DNA of 64,000 nucleotides from Halobacillus campisalis (GTDB lineage Bacteria > Bacillota > Bacilli > Bacillales > Halobacillaceae): contig NZ_JAPVRC010000012.1 in assembly GCF_030345335.1 (NCBI RefSeq), positions 1 to 64,000 on the forward strand, read 5' to 3'. Made by a program: the position numbers and the translations under genes. The notes under the pieces are model-generated. The model was not told the origin of the DNA and did no database searches. It saw nothing but the letters and a program-made list of their open reading frames with translations. Below, piece by piece: positions 7,990-15,812 of this stretch; positions within the stretch are counted from its first letter, which is position 1; each line of letters begins with the position of its first letter.

Positions 7990-8046
7990 AATGAACCGCA
8001 TGAATGGAGTTTTAACTCTTAATTCGTGCGGTTCATTTTTTATTTG
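7990..8046 (+). terminator. Attenuation terminator upstream of hisS
   Basis: ATGAACCGCA (7991-8000) pairs perfectly with TGCGGTTCAT (8026-8035), extended by five more pairs, followed by TTTTTTATTT. It lies between the leader peptide and hisS, so it can only act as a conditional terminator. Confidence 0.9.
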
Positions 8047-8091
8047 CAGAGCTCTGTTTAATGAAAGCTATTTTTAAGAGGAGGAATGGAA

Positions 8092-9375
8092 ATGAAGAAG
8101 ATGGACTATCAAAATGTAAAAGGGACTAAGGATTTTTTGCCGGGAGAAGAAATCGTAAGAAGAAAAGTAAGAAGAACACTGGAAGATGTGTTCATACAAT
8201 ATGGCTGTCAGCCGCTTGAAACACCGATCTTAAACTATACAGATCTCTTGGCTTCTAAATATGCTGGAGGGGCAGAGATTTTAGAAGAAATGTATCAACT
8301 GTCAGATCGAGGGGAGCGGGAATTGGCACTGCGATACGATTTGACCGTTCCTTTCGCAAAAGCAGCAGCCATGAATCCCTCTTTGAAGCTGCCGTTTAAG
8401 AGGTATGAGATAGGTAAAGTTTTCAGGGACGGCCCTATCAAAACGGGAAGACTTCGTGAATTCACTCAATGTGATGTAGATATAGTGGGAGTAGAAACAC
8501 AAATGGGCGAAGCAGAGTTAATGATGATGGCTGCAGATTCATTTAAAAAATTGGAAATGAACGTAACGATCGAATATAACAACCGCAAGTTGCTCAATGG
8601 ACTGCTGAGTTCTTTTGGAATCCAGGCAGACGATCGAGAATCCGTTATTCTCACGCTTGATAAATTGAACAAAATAGAAGTGAAAGGAGTAATAACTGAG
8701 TTAAAGGAAAAGCAGGTTTCACCACAGGCCATATCTAAAATTGAAAACTTCTTGAATACAGAAGATAATAAAGAGGTTGGCTACTTTGAGTCTTACACTG
8801 GTTTAAATGAAGAACTTGACCAAGGTATCAAAGAATTGAAGGAATTAAAAGGCTTTATCGAATATGCGGGCTTACAAGGGCAATGTATATTCAACCCTTT
8901 TTTAGCTAGAGGATTAGAAATTTATTCAGGGACCGTGTACGAAATCTTCATACAAGGTTCAGGATTCACCTCGAGTATAGGCGGAGGCGGCAGATATGAT
9001 AATGCCATAGGTGGATTAATCGGTACAGAAGAGACTTTTTCTACAGTAGGAATTTCGTTCGGGTTAGATGCTGTTTGTGCCGCAATGAAAGAAGGAGCTT
9101 CTTCGGGTATCACGAATGTAGCAGTCATTGATAGTTATGTTATCCCTTTGAGCAGAGAGAAAGAAGCTTTGTTAGTCGGAAGGAATTTAAGAGAAAAAGG
9201 TGAAAATGTTGAAGTCGATCTATCAGGGAAAAAATTGAACAAAGCCATGAAAAGAGCGAACGAACTTAAGGTACGTAAAGTAGTAATCGTTGGGGACGAT
9301 GAAGTACTTAAAAAGCAAATTAATATAAAGGATATGGAGAGTGGGGCAGAGAGAACTGAATCATTTTCCTTTTGA
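8092..9375 (+). CDS. hisS: Histidyl-tRNA synthetase
   Basis: Class II synthetase of 427 residues that charges tRNA-His with histidine. Visible motifs: LRYDLTVPFAKAAAMNP, motif 2 around KRYEIGKVFRDGPIKTGRLR followed by EFTQCDVDIVG, the HisRS peptide LARGLEIYSGTVYEI, GGGGRYD and motif 3 GISFGLDAV, then a C-terminal anticodon-binding domain. The catalytic peptide reads LEIYSGTVYEI where many bacterial enzymes have LDYYTGTVFE, so it may be the second, divergent HisRS type some Bacillus species carry. The start at 8092 (MKKMDYQ) is spaced 7 bases from GAGGAGG; the ATG at 8086 abuts that site. It stands alone, away from hisS-aspS. Confidence 0.92.
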   Translation: MKKMDYQNVKGTKDFLPGEEIVRRKVRRTLEDVFIQYGCQPLETPILNYTDLLASKYAGGAEILEEMYQLSDRGERELALRYDLTVPFAKAAAMNPSLKLPFKRYEIGKVFRDGPIKTGRLREFTQCDVDIVGVETQMGEAELMMMAADSFKKLEMNVTIEYNNRKLLNGLLSSFGIQADDRESVILTLDKLNKIEVKGVITELKEKQVSPQAISKIENFLNTEDNKEVGYFESYTGLNEELDQGIKELKELKGFIEYAGLQGQCIFNPFLARGLEIYSGTVYEIFIQGSGFTSSIGGGGRYDNAIGGLIGTEETFSTVGISFGLDAVCAAMKEGASSGITNVAVIDSYVIPLSREKEALLVGRNLREKGENVEVDLSGKKLNKAMKRANELKVRKVVIVGDDEVLKKQINIKDMESGAERTESFSF

Positions 9376-9497
9376 ATGAGAGTGAAAGATTCAACAAACC
9401 AGAATAGGAAACTTTAGAAGTCCAAATTTTTGAATTTAATAAAAAGGCATGAACCTATAGGCTTCTCTTCATAATAAGAGGGAAGGGAGGCGTAGTT

Positions 9498-9626
9498 ATG
9501 GGAAAAGACCGACAAGAGAAAAAGCTGAAGAAATCCAGAAAAGTGGAATCGGATCGCGACCAAAGTATAGCGTATCCAGGGGCCACTAAGATGGAGAGTT
9601 CTGATGAAGAGAGAAAAGAAAGGTAA
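9498..9626 (+). CDS. Small hydrophilic protein, function unknown
   Basis: A 42-residue, highly charged protein (MGKDRQEKKLKKSRKVESDR then a short Asp/Glu-rich tail). It has an excellent ribosome site (GGAAGGGAGG) and its own intrinsic terminator 5 bases after the stop, so it is very likely a real gene. The composition resembles small spore or stress proteins of Bacillaceae, but I do not recognise the family. Confidence 0.65.
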   Translation: MGKDRQEKKLKKSRKVESDRDQSIAYPGATKMESSDEERKER

Positions 9627-9628
9627 CT

Positions 9629-9669
9629 GAAAAGAGCGGCCTCTACATCACTAGAGGCCGCTCTTTTTA
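9629..9669 (+). terminator. Intrinsic terminator
   Basis: AAGAGCGGCCTCTA pairs with TAGAGGCCGCTCTT across a 6-base loop, followed by T residues. Confidence 0.9.
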
Positions 9670-9732
9670 ATTGTTTTGTATAGGACAAACTCGGGGCGGG
9701 AGATGCTAATGTGTAAGGAGGGATTTCTCATC

Positions 9733-9825
9733 ATGATGGATATTTCTGATGCTTTAACGATAATGATTAATTTCAGCATATTAGTGATTGCCATTTTGAA
9801 GTTCCACGACCATGATCAAGGGTGA
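9733..9825 (+). CDS. Second holin-like peptide, candidate type I toxin
   Basis: A 30-residue peptide: MMDISDALTIMINFSILVIA then ILKFHDHDQG. It has an acidic N-terminal turn, one hydrophobic helix containing the INF motif seen in Fst/TxpA-like toxins, and a charged tail. AAGGAGGG lies about 10 bases before the ATG. Either of two adjacent ATG codons could be used. It resembles the peptide at 6823-6900 in layout but not closely in sequence. No clear promoter, terminator or antisense promoter was found, so the toxin call is weaker here. Confidence 0.55.
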   Translation: MMDISDALTIMINFSILVIAILKFHDHDQG

Positions 9826-10452
9826 TTAGTGAAACAGCCTGTGCTCCCCATTATCACATTATTATTTAGATTTCGTCCCACCATTTTATTGTTTTTAATT
9901 TTTTCTTCTTTGACGGTAAATGAAGTTAGCAATCAAATTAGCAGGTAATATGATATGGTTTCCTTGTAAATGAAAATGAGTCAATTGTGTTCCTAAGGGT
10001 TTATCATCATAATATTCCTGCTGGCTCTTCTCACCCACATCCTCCGATAGGTTTTTTTAGTAAATGTATTGTACTGGTATAAATACTAAATTAATAAACC
10101 CGAAGATCGCTAAGAGCATTCCGACGACAAGTAAAATAAATAACACTCCTTTTATTCTTAATATTCCCTACAGATGACCAGTATTGAACGTTTCGGTTTC
10201 TTATTTAAAGTTCCATTATATTGAACACTCAATTTCGAGACTTTTGCGTGCAGATATGGTGGCTTTAGGAACCGGATCGTTTTCCGTGAAAATGTGGTGA
10301 GATCCTGTAAAGCTAAGTCCGAGGAAGCTCACTGCATTTCCTAAAACCACTGTTCACTTATTACGATCACGAAGCTGGATATTATTGAATTTTAACCTTC
10401 AATTATTCGGTCGTATATTTGAAAACTCTTTTGTGAAGTCATCATCAACGAT
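9826..10452. other. Gene-free stretch between toxin-like peptide and ectC
   Basis: No supported gene. It holds a degenerate repeat copy at 10254-10353. A minus-strand frame at 10057-10146 encodes a hydrophobic 29-residue peptide, but its ribosome site overlaps the GTG start, so it was not called. Confidence 0.5.
10254..10353. repeat. Dispersed intergenic repeat, degenerate copy R2
   Basis: GGTGGCTTTAGGAACCGG on the left and CATTTCCTAAAACCAC on the right flank a core with GGTGAGATCCTG and GAGGAAGCTCACTGC. It matches the copy at 40733-40930 but the arms have lost perfect complementarity and terminal sequences are not evident. Confidence 0.65.
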
Positions 10453-10490
10453 AAAAAAAGACCTCCCTGAAAACTTTCAAGGAGGTCTCT
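10453..10490 (-). terminator. Terminator of ectABC
   Basis: On the minus strand AGACCTCC pairs with GGGAGGTCT, followed by TTTTTT, starting about 10 bases past the ectC stop. Confidence 0.9.
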
Positions 10491-10498
10491 TACATTAT

Positions 10499-10888
10499 TT
10501 ATTCATCATCAACAATCGGGTAAACCCCGTTTTCATCATGAGTTTCTGTACCAGTGATCGGCGGATTGAATACGCAAACCATGCGCATGTCTGTATTTGC
10601 ACGAAGAAGATGCTCATCATTTTCGTCCAAGGCATAGATTTCGTTGGCTTTGATCGGCCACACCTTTCCGTCTTTTACTGTTTCTACTTCGCCGTCACCC
10701 TCAATGCAGTACACAGCTTCAAGGTGGTTTTGATACCAAATGTGAGTTTCAGTTCCTGCTTTGATTGTTGTGTCATGGACGGAATATCCCATACCGTCTT
10801 TTTTAAGCAATAAGCGACGGGACGTCCAGTTATCGCCTTTAACTTCGTTCTCTGTACCTAGTACATCTTCTAGTTTTACGACTTTCAT
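10499..10888 (-). CDS. ectC: L-ectoine synthase EctC
   Basis: Cytoplasmic cupin enzyme (129 residues) that cyclises N-gamma-acetyl-diaminobutyrate to ectoine, the last step of compatible-solute synthesis. Typical family stretches are [16 protein letters not shown], the cupin segment around [20 protein letters not shown] and the [13 protein letters not shown] strand. The start at 10888 (MKVVKLED) follows GGAGGC and gives the usual family length; the upstream ATG at 10903 would overlap the ribosome site. Third gene of ectABC; no hydroxylase gene ectD is next to it. Confidence 0.95.
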   Translation of the reverse strand: MKVVKLEDVLGTENEVKGDNWTSRRLLLKKDGMGYSVHDTTIKAGTETHIWYQNHLEAVYCIEGDGEVETVKDGKVWPIKANEIYALDENDEHLLRANTDMRMVCVFNPPITGTETHDENGVYPIVDDE

Positions 10889-10933
10889 GAATATAGCCTC
10901 CAATTCCTGTTGTATGGTTTATTGTGATTTAAA

Positions 10934-12214
10934 TTAGGATGATACTAAATCTTTTTCTTTTGCTATAGATTTTACAGATTCTTCAATGATGGTAAATCCT
11001 TGTTCTAATGCTTTTTCATCAATATTGATCGGTGGGAAAAGCTTGAATACTTCATCATCTGCTCCAGCTGTTTCCATAATCAAACCTTTTTCAAAGGCCA
11101 GCGCGGCTACCTTTTCTGAGAATCCTTCTACAGGAGAAGAAATTCCTTGCATGATCCCGCGTCCTTTACGGTACCCTTCCATTTCAGGATATTTTTTCAC
11201 TAAACCCTCTAGAAATTCAGTGATTTTCTCTGCTTTATCCTTAATGCTTTTCTCGAAACTTGGATCATCCCAGTAGTTCAGAGCTTCAGTTGCTGTAACG
11301 AACGCCATATTGTTTCCGCGGAATGTTCCATTATGCTCACCAGGAGCCCATACATCATGCTCTGGCTTGATCAGTGTAATTGCAAATGGCAGTCCGTAAC
11401 CTCCGATTGATTTGGATAGACAAACTACATCCGGAGTAATGCCAGCAGGTTCAAAGCTGAAGAACGTACCCGTACGGCCGACACCAGCTTGAACATCATC
11501 AATAATGAGGAAGATGCCCCAGCGTTTACAGATGGTATCAAGCTTCTTCAGCCATTCATTACTTGCTGTATTCAGGCCTCCTTCTCCTTGGACCGTTTCT
11601 AAAATTACAGCTGCTGGAATTTCCACACCGCTGCCGCCATCTTCAAGGTAACGTTCCAAATAATCGAGAGAGTCGGAAGTTTCATCCATATAATGGTCAT
11701 AAGGCATAGTTACCGTATTGTGCAATGGTATCCCTGCGCCTTTACGCTTGAATGAGTTTCCTGTAACAGAGAGCGCACCGATCGTCATACCGTGGAACCC
11801 GTTCGTAAAGCTAATCACCTCGGTACGTCCAGTCACTTTACGTGCTAATTTAAGAGCTGATTCCACCGTATTTGTACCCGTCGGTCCAGGGAACATTACT
11901 TTATAATCCAAATTACGTGGTTTTAGAATGACTTCATTTAGTTTATTCAGAAAGTCTTTCTTGGCTGTAGAAGCCATATCAAGACTATGGGTAATGCCAT
12001 CATCCGTAATATATTCAATCAGTTTCTTCTTCATGTTAGGGTCGTTATGGCCATAGTTCAATGCGCCAGCCCCACTGAAAAAGTCTAGATATTCTTTTCC
12101 ATCTACGTCCCACATCTTATGGCCTTGAGCTTTGTTAAAGATGGTTGGAAAGCTGCGGCAATAAGAGCGTACCTCTGATTCAAGTTGTTCAAATACGGTT
12201 AAATCGTTTTTCAT
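10934..12214 (-). CDS. ectB: Diaminobutyrate-2-oxoglutarate transaminase EctB
   Basis: PLP-dependent class III aminotransferase (426 residues) that converts aspartate-beta-semialdehyde to 2,4-diaminobutyrate with glutamate as amino donor. Visible: [12 protein letters not shown], the [14 protein letters not shown] cofactor region, [14 protein letters not shown] with the cofactor aspartate, and the PLP lysine in [10 protein letters not shown]. Start at 12214 (MKNDLTVF) is set by AGGAGGC; the longer frame adds eight codons that include that site. It lies 46 bases after ectA. Confidence 0.95.
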   Translation of the reverse strand: MKNDLTVFEQLESEVRSYCRSFPTIFNKAQGHKMWDVDGKEYLDFFSGAGALNYGHNDPNMKKKLIEYITDDGITHSLDMASTAKKDFLNKLNEVILKPRNLDYKVMFPGPTGTNTVESALKLARKVTGRTEVISFTNGFHGMTIGALSVTGNSFKRKGAGIPLHNTVTMPYDHYMDETSDSLDYLERYLEDGGSGVEIPAAVILETVQGEGGLNTASNEWLKKLDTICKRWGIFLIIDDVQAGVGRTGTFFSFEPAGITPDVVCLSKSIGGYGLPFAITLIKPEHDVWAPGEHNGTFRGNNMAFVTATEALNYWDDPSFEKSIKDKAEKITEFLEGLVKKYPEMEGYRKGRGIMQGISSPVEGFSEKVAALAFEKGLIMETAGADDEVFKLFPPINIDEKALEQGFTIIEESVKSIAKEKDLVSS

Positions 12215-12259
12215 TTCAAAAAAGCCTCCTTGATTCATTAATTGAATTTTTCCGAAGTT

Positions 12260-12778
12260 CTATTTGGAAAATGGTCCGATTCTATACGTCAATTCTTCTT
12301 CATGTTCATCACCAGGGAAAAGGTCTTCTGAGAAACACTCAGAGACGTTACACTCTGTATCGTGGTCTCTGGCTAGTCGTTTAAATAGTTTTTGAGAAGC
12401 TTTATTGGTTGGTGTAACGGTTGCTTCTACATATTGGACATCATTACAGCTCTCTCGCTTCAACAGTTCATTCAATAAGCGAGAGGCAATGCCTTTTCCA
12501 CGCTGTGATTCATCTGTACCAATCTGCCAAATAAACAATACATCACTTTTCTCAGGTGGAATAAATGCTGTTACAAACCCGACGACTTTCTCGTCTTCTT
12601 TGGCGACAATACATGTCTCTGCAAAGAATTCACACATCATTATATATTTATAGGGTGAATTTTGATCGAGGGATGAGTTGTCCACGAGCTCCCACATTGC
12701 AGAGCCGTCTTCAACTGTGGGTTTTTGGAAGGTTAACGTTTCATCAATTCTTGTGATTGTAGCTGTATTACGATTCAT
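12260..12778 (-). CDS. ectA: Diaminobutyrate acetyltransferase EctA
   Basis: GNAT-fold acetyltransferase (172 residues) that transfers acetyl from acetyl-CoA to the gamma amino group of 2,4-diaminobutyrate, the second step of ectoine synthesis. The acetyl-CoA site is in the IGTDESQRGKGIASRLL segment and the substrate side contains MCEFFAETCIVAKE, both typical of EctA. First gene of ectABC with a long AT-rich leader upstream. Transcription is probably raised by osmotic stress, though only a plain sigma-A promoter is visible. Confidence 0.95.
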   Translation of the reverse strand: MNRNTATITRIDETLTFQKPTVEDGSAMWELVDNSSLDQNSPYKYIMMCEFFAETCIVAKEDEKVVGFVTAFIPPEKSDVLFIWQIGTDESQRGKGIASRLLNELLKRESCNDVQYVEATVTPTNKASQKLFKRLARDHDTECNVSECFSEDLFPGDEHEEELTYRIGPFSK

Positions 12779-12898
12779 AGAAGATCACCTGTTTTATATT
12801 GAAAGTTTTGATGACAATGGCCTCCTTTTAATTTTCCAATCACATGACAATTATTCCAGACTCATTTTTAGCTAAATCTGGTAGTTGTCAATATTTAT

Positions 12899-12927
12899 AT
12901 AATAGTGTGGTCTGAGAATATTATCAA
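12899..12927 (-). promoter_or_regulatory. Sigma-A promoter of ectABC
   Basis: Minus-strand TTGATA and TATTAT spaced 17 bases, about 120 bases upstream of ectA. A further TTGACA lies downstream within the leader without a good -10. No clear sigma-B motif was found. Confidence 0.6.
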
Positions 12928-13136
12928 ACCAGCTTAGTGTCTAAAAAACGGCTTTAAACCCGATAAATGGACTTAGCACACACTCTGCAGGTGTTCCTTC
13001 TAGTTTACTTAAGCATTGTTAAGTATCCATAAGATTTTAAATAAATTGGCAATTTTAATTTTTTCGAATTGTTCTACAACCCTATGTGTATCAACGGGTT
13101 TGGGAGATTGAGCGACAAAGCGCAGAATGAGAACAT

Positions 13137-13150
13137 TGAAAGCGGTTTTT
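13137..13150 (+). promoter_or_regulatory. Possible catabolite-responsive element (cre)
   Basis: TGAAAGCGGTTTTT matches the cre consensus TGWNANCGNTNWCA at 12 of 14 positions; it lies upstream of the mtlA remnant, a sugar-PTS gene that would be expected to carry one. Confidence 0.4.
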
Positions 13151-13216
13151 GGGCACATTCCAGTGTGAATTTAATTTTGGCAACATTCTCTGTGTCAAAC
13201 ATGCATTTAGATTGTA

Positions 13217-13246
13217 TTGATAACAGGTCTGTAACCGCTTTATCAT
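13217..13246 (+). promoter_or_regulatory. Residual mtlA promoter with overlapping cre-like site
   Basis: TTGATA and TATCAT are spaced 18 bases. A second cre-like sequence, TGTAACCGCTTTAT (13230-13243, 12 of 14 matches), overlaps the -10. The control region seems to have outlived the operon. Confidence 0.45.
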
Positions 13247-13285
13247 AGAGTTACACAAAGAAAAAACGAAACGAGGAGAGTTAAC

Positions 13286-13685
13286 ATGGCTGAACAAAGT
13301 CAAAAGTCAGGTGTGAGAGCCAAAAAGTTCGGTACTTTCCTTAGTAGAATGATTATGCCGAACATCGCGGCTTTCAATAGCATGGGGGATTATTACAGCA
13401 TTATTTATAGAAACAGGCTGGCTGCCAAATGCCGATTTAGCTCAAATGGTTGAGCCGATTTTATTATATTTACTTCCTATTCTTATAGCTTTTACTGGTG
13501 AGGAACCGACTTACTTAGCAGAAGTAATAGCAGCAGCCCTGCAGTTTAATGATCCAAATGATGAAGAATCCCGTGAAATTCAGCAATCGATTCAGGAAAT
13601 TGGTACGATTGATACATTGAAAAAAATCGCTGAACTGCCTGAAGGTCATGCAATTTTAAAACTTGTGGAAAAACAACTGAATTAG
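13286..13685 (+). pseudogene. mtlA'-'mtlD fusion remnant of a deleted mannitol operon
   Basis: The frame opens like the mannitol PTS permease MtlA (RAKKFGTFLSRMIMPNIAAF). One extra A near 13371 then shifts the frame. Reading on in the shifted frame restores MtlA sequence (AWGIITALFIETGWLPN, then LLYLLPILIAFTG). Right after that the sequence becomes the C terminus of mannitol-1-phosphate dehydrogenase (EVIAAALQFNDPNDEESREI to the stop at 13685). The middle and end of mtlA, any genes between, and most of mtlD are gone. A good ribosome site (ACGAGGAGAG) precedes the ATG. Mannitol use through this locus should be lost. Confidence 0.82.
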
Positions 13686-13688
13686 AAT

Positions 13689-13730
13689 AGACAGCAAGGG
13701 CGGACTTCTCAGGCCCCCTTTGCTTTTTTA
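13689..13730 (+). terminator. Terminator of the former mannitol operon
   Basis: AGCAAGGG pairs with CCCTTTGCT (one bulge), followed by TTTTTATT. Confidence 0.7.
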
Positions 13731-13787
13731 TTATTTGCTCTATTAGTTGTGATTGTCGTTTTTCCTAAAAAAAGTTATTTAACAATA

Positions 13788-13862
13788 TGGCAGGATAGTT
13801 GGAGACTTGAATTCGAGATATCCGGGGTTCGTTGCCATTTTGAGTCTTCAACATAAGGGAGG
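13788..13862. repeat. Dispersed repeat, internally deleted copy R3
   Basis: The left end GGCAGGATAGTTGGAGACTT-GAATTCGAGATA is followed after about 25 bases by the right end GAGTCTTCAACATAAGGGAG, with the hairpin core missing. It shows that the two ends are recognised parts of one element. Confidence 0.7.
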
Positions 13863-14002
13863 TTACGTGAATATCGAAAAGGGAAAATTATCAGAGCCTT
13901 ATTATTTGAAATAGAAGGAAAATACATCATTTATAAAGAATGGTAGTAATAGAGAAGAAGGTAAGTCAATAGAATATAAATGTATAACAAGGTGGAGTAC
14001 AC

Positions 14003-14713
14003 GTGACAAAAATTGCAGTAATATCTGATATTCATGGAAACAAAACGGCATTAGACGAAGTCCTGAAAGATATTCGGAAAAGAGGAATACAGCGCATTTT
14101 CTGTTTGGGAGACTTGATAGGAAAGGGACCTCAAGGTTCGGAATGTATTCAAGCCGTAAAAAACAATTGCGATCATGTCGTCCGCGGAAATTGGGACGTC
14201 TTTATACAGGCACCGGCTGAAAATGATTTTATACAATGGTTTCAGGATCGACTGACTAAGGAGGATTATAAATACCTGGCTTCTCTTCCGTTCCATATCG
14301 ATGTAGAACTAAATGACTGTTTAATACGACTGTTTCATGCTTCGCCCCGAAGTGAGTTTGAAAGGATCCTCCCTTTTCATCCTGTGGAGAAACAGCTCTC
14401 ATTATTTGAAAATAGTGAACAGACAGGAAACACGAAGGCACCTGATATCGTTTTCTATGGAGACATTCATACGACATTTTTGCGCACCTATAGTCGCGGC
14501 ATTTTGTGTAATCCTGGCAGTGTGGGAAATTCATTGGATTTAACTTCAGCTTCCTACGCCATTATAGATGCTTCATATGGCCATCCTGCAATTCAATTCA
14601 TCAGGGTCGACTATGATCAGGACAAGGAACTGGAAATAGCCCGTAAAGCTGACTTACCCGACTATGAGAAATATAAAAATGAGATTGTACATGCTCAATA
14701 CCGTAATGCTTGA
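14003..14713 (+). CDS. Metallophosphoesterase (calcineurin-like, YfcE/MJ0936 type)
   Basis: Protein of 236 residues with the family's metal-binding blocks: ISDIHGNKTALDEVL near the start (D and H), CLGDLIGKGPQG, VVRGNWD, FHASPR and YGDIHTTFLR, then NPGSVGNS. These coordinate two divalent metals for hydrolysis of phosphodiesters or phosphomonoesters; the physiological substrate is unknown. The GTG start at 14003 has AAGGTGG at good distance. It is followed in the same frame by a coding-like membrane segment (14714-14917). Confidence 0.88.
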   Translation: MTKIAVISDIHGNKTALDEVLKDIRKRGIQRIFCLGDLIGKGPQGSECIQAVKNNCDHVVRGNWDVFIQAPAENDFIQWFQDRLTKEDYKYLASLPFHIDVELNDCLIRLFHASPRSEFERILPFHPVEKQLSLFENSEQTGNTKAPDIVFYGDIHTTFLRTYSRGILCNPGSVGNSLDLTSASYAIIDASYGHPAIQFIRVDYDQDKELEIARKADLPDYEKYKNEIVHAQYRNA

Positions 14714-14917
14714 TTTCTTATTAAGAGAGCCAACAAATCTATCATATTCCATTCACTCTTATTCTTGGCAGGCACAGGACTTTTCATTGCTGCCATCAAC
14801 CAGGATAATTTATTAATTATAATTTCGTCTATTTTGGTCATGCTGTCGGCCCTGAAAGACATTATTAGGAAATCGATTCAGAAAAAGGAACAGAACAACG
14901 AAGGAAATTATTCTTAG
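14714..14917 (+). other. Coding-like membrane segment without a start codon
   Basis: Directly after the TGA of the metallophosphoesterase, and in the same frame, 67 codons run to a TAG at 14915. They spell a hydrophobic protein with two likely helices (SLLFLAGTGLFIAA and LLIIISSILVMLSALK) and a charged tail ending KKEQNNEGNYS. No ATG or GTG start lies before the first helix; only an internal TTG is available, with no ribosome site. It may be a decayed small membrane gene. Confidence 0.4.
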
Positions 14918-14943
14918 ATTTCATTCAAATGGAGGGTGTTTCT

Positions 14944-15753
14944 ATGAGGTTTGCCGTCAACTATTCACCAGAAGCCCAGCGACTAGCTGAAAAATCCTTG
15001 ATTGATTTTGATCTCTTCAAATGCCCTGACTTTGATGACCAGCTTATTCAAACTGCTGAAAAAAGCAGGCCAGCTTATGTGCATTTTGACTTGAATGCAG
15101 GGGAAGATAAGTTAGGGTCGTCGGATTGGAATAAAGTAGAACGATTAGCTGAACAAACGAATACTCCATATATTAATTTACACTTGGTCGCTCATTCAAA
15201 AGATTTCCCATCCATTAGCAGCGGCAGTTTAAATAAGCAGGATACCAAAAAGATATTGAATCTAGTGACAAAAGATATAGGGCTGGCAGTAGATCGTTTT
15301 GGTGCAGAACGAATTATCCTTGAAAATGTGGTGTACCGCGATTTAAATAGTGATATGCTTCTTGCCATCGTCACTCCCGAGCTTATTTCTGACATCGTTT
15401 ATGAAACAAAATGCGGCCTGCTTCTGGATATCGCCCACGCGCAAATGACCTGCCATTACTCAGGGGCAGATGTGTATGACTATCTTAGCCGTTTTCCTAT
15501 GGATCGACTGAAAGAATTACATATTACAGGAATTCAAAAAAAGGACGGAAAATATAGAGATAGTATGCCGATGACAGAGGAGGACTGGAAGCTGGCTGAG
15601 TGGACTATGAAAAACATCAAACAAGGGTTGTGGGCGGAGCCATGGGCCGCCTCTTTCGAATATGGAGGGGTTGGTCCTATTTTTGAGTGGAGGACGAATG
15701 CAAAAGTCATAGAGGAACAAGTGCCGAGATTGTATGATGTGGTCAAAAAGTAA
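14944..15753 (+). CDS. DUF692 / MNIO-family enzyme (candidate multinuclear iron oxidase)
   Basis: TIM-barrel type protein of 269 residues. Candidate metal ligands fall in the spacing of the DUF692 (MbnB/TglH-like) family: YVHFDL (H47), INLHLVAH (H80, H84), ENV (E127, N128), LLDIAHAQ (D162, H165), KELHITG (H193) and FEYGGVG (E239). Members use two or three iron ions to oxidise residues of ribosomal peptides, but many are uncharacterised. The N-terminal MRFAVNYSPEAQ and FKCPDF stretch suggests a distinct subgroup. Start at 14944 follows GGAGGGTG. No precursor peptide or partner (DUF2063) gene is seen nearby, so its substrate is unknown. Family call moderate. Confidence 0.68.
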   Translation: MRFAVNYSPEAQRLAEKSLIDFDLFKCPDFDDQLIQTAEKSRPAYVHFDLNAGEDKLGSSDWNKVERLAEQTNTPYINLHLVAHSKDFPSISSGSLNKQDTKKILNLVTKDIGLAVDRFGAERIILENVVYRDLNSDMLLAIVTPELISDIVYETKCGLLLDIAHAQMTCHYSGADVYDYLSRFPMDRLKELHITGIQKKDGKYRDSMPMTEEDWKLAEWTMKNIKQGLWAEPWAASFEYGGVGPIFEWRTNAKVIEEQVPRLYDVVKK

Positions 15754-15759
15754 ATCAAC

Positions 15760-15808
15760 AAAATACCAAAAAACAAATACTCAAGTTGTATTTGTTTTTT
15801 TGGTATTT
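15760..15808 (+). terminator. Long perfect inverted repeat acting as terminator
   Basis: Positions 15760-15780 and 15788-15808 are perfect 21-base inverted arms around a 7-base loop. The T tract lies inside the right arm. It begins 7 bases after the DUF692 gene. Confidence 0.75.
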
Positions 15809-15812
15809 TGGT

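Noticed and set aside
7840-8090. T-box upstream of hisS
   Set aside because: No TGG-N-ACCGCG sequence or specifier hairpin is present; the leader peptide explains the terminator better.
10057-10146. 29-codon hydrophobic ORF on the minus strand (starts VLFILLVVGMLLAIFG)
   Set aside because: The Shine-Dalgarno sequence overlaps the GTG itself, so no start is usable; it may be a remnant.
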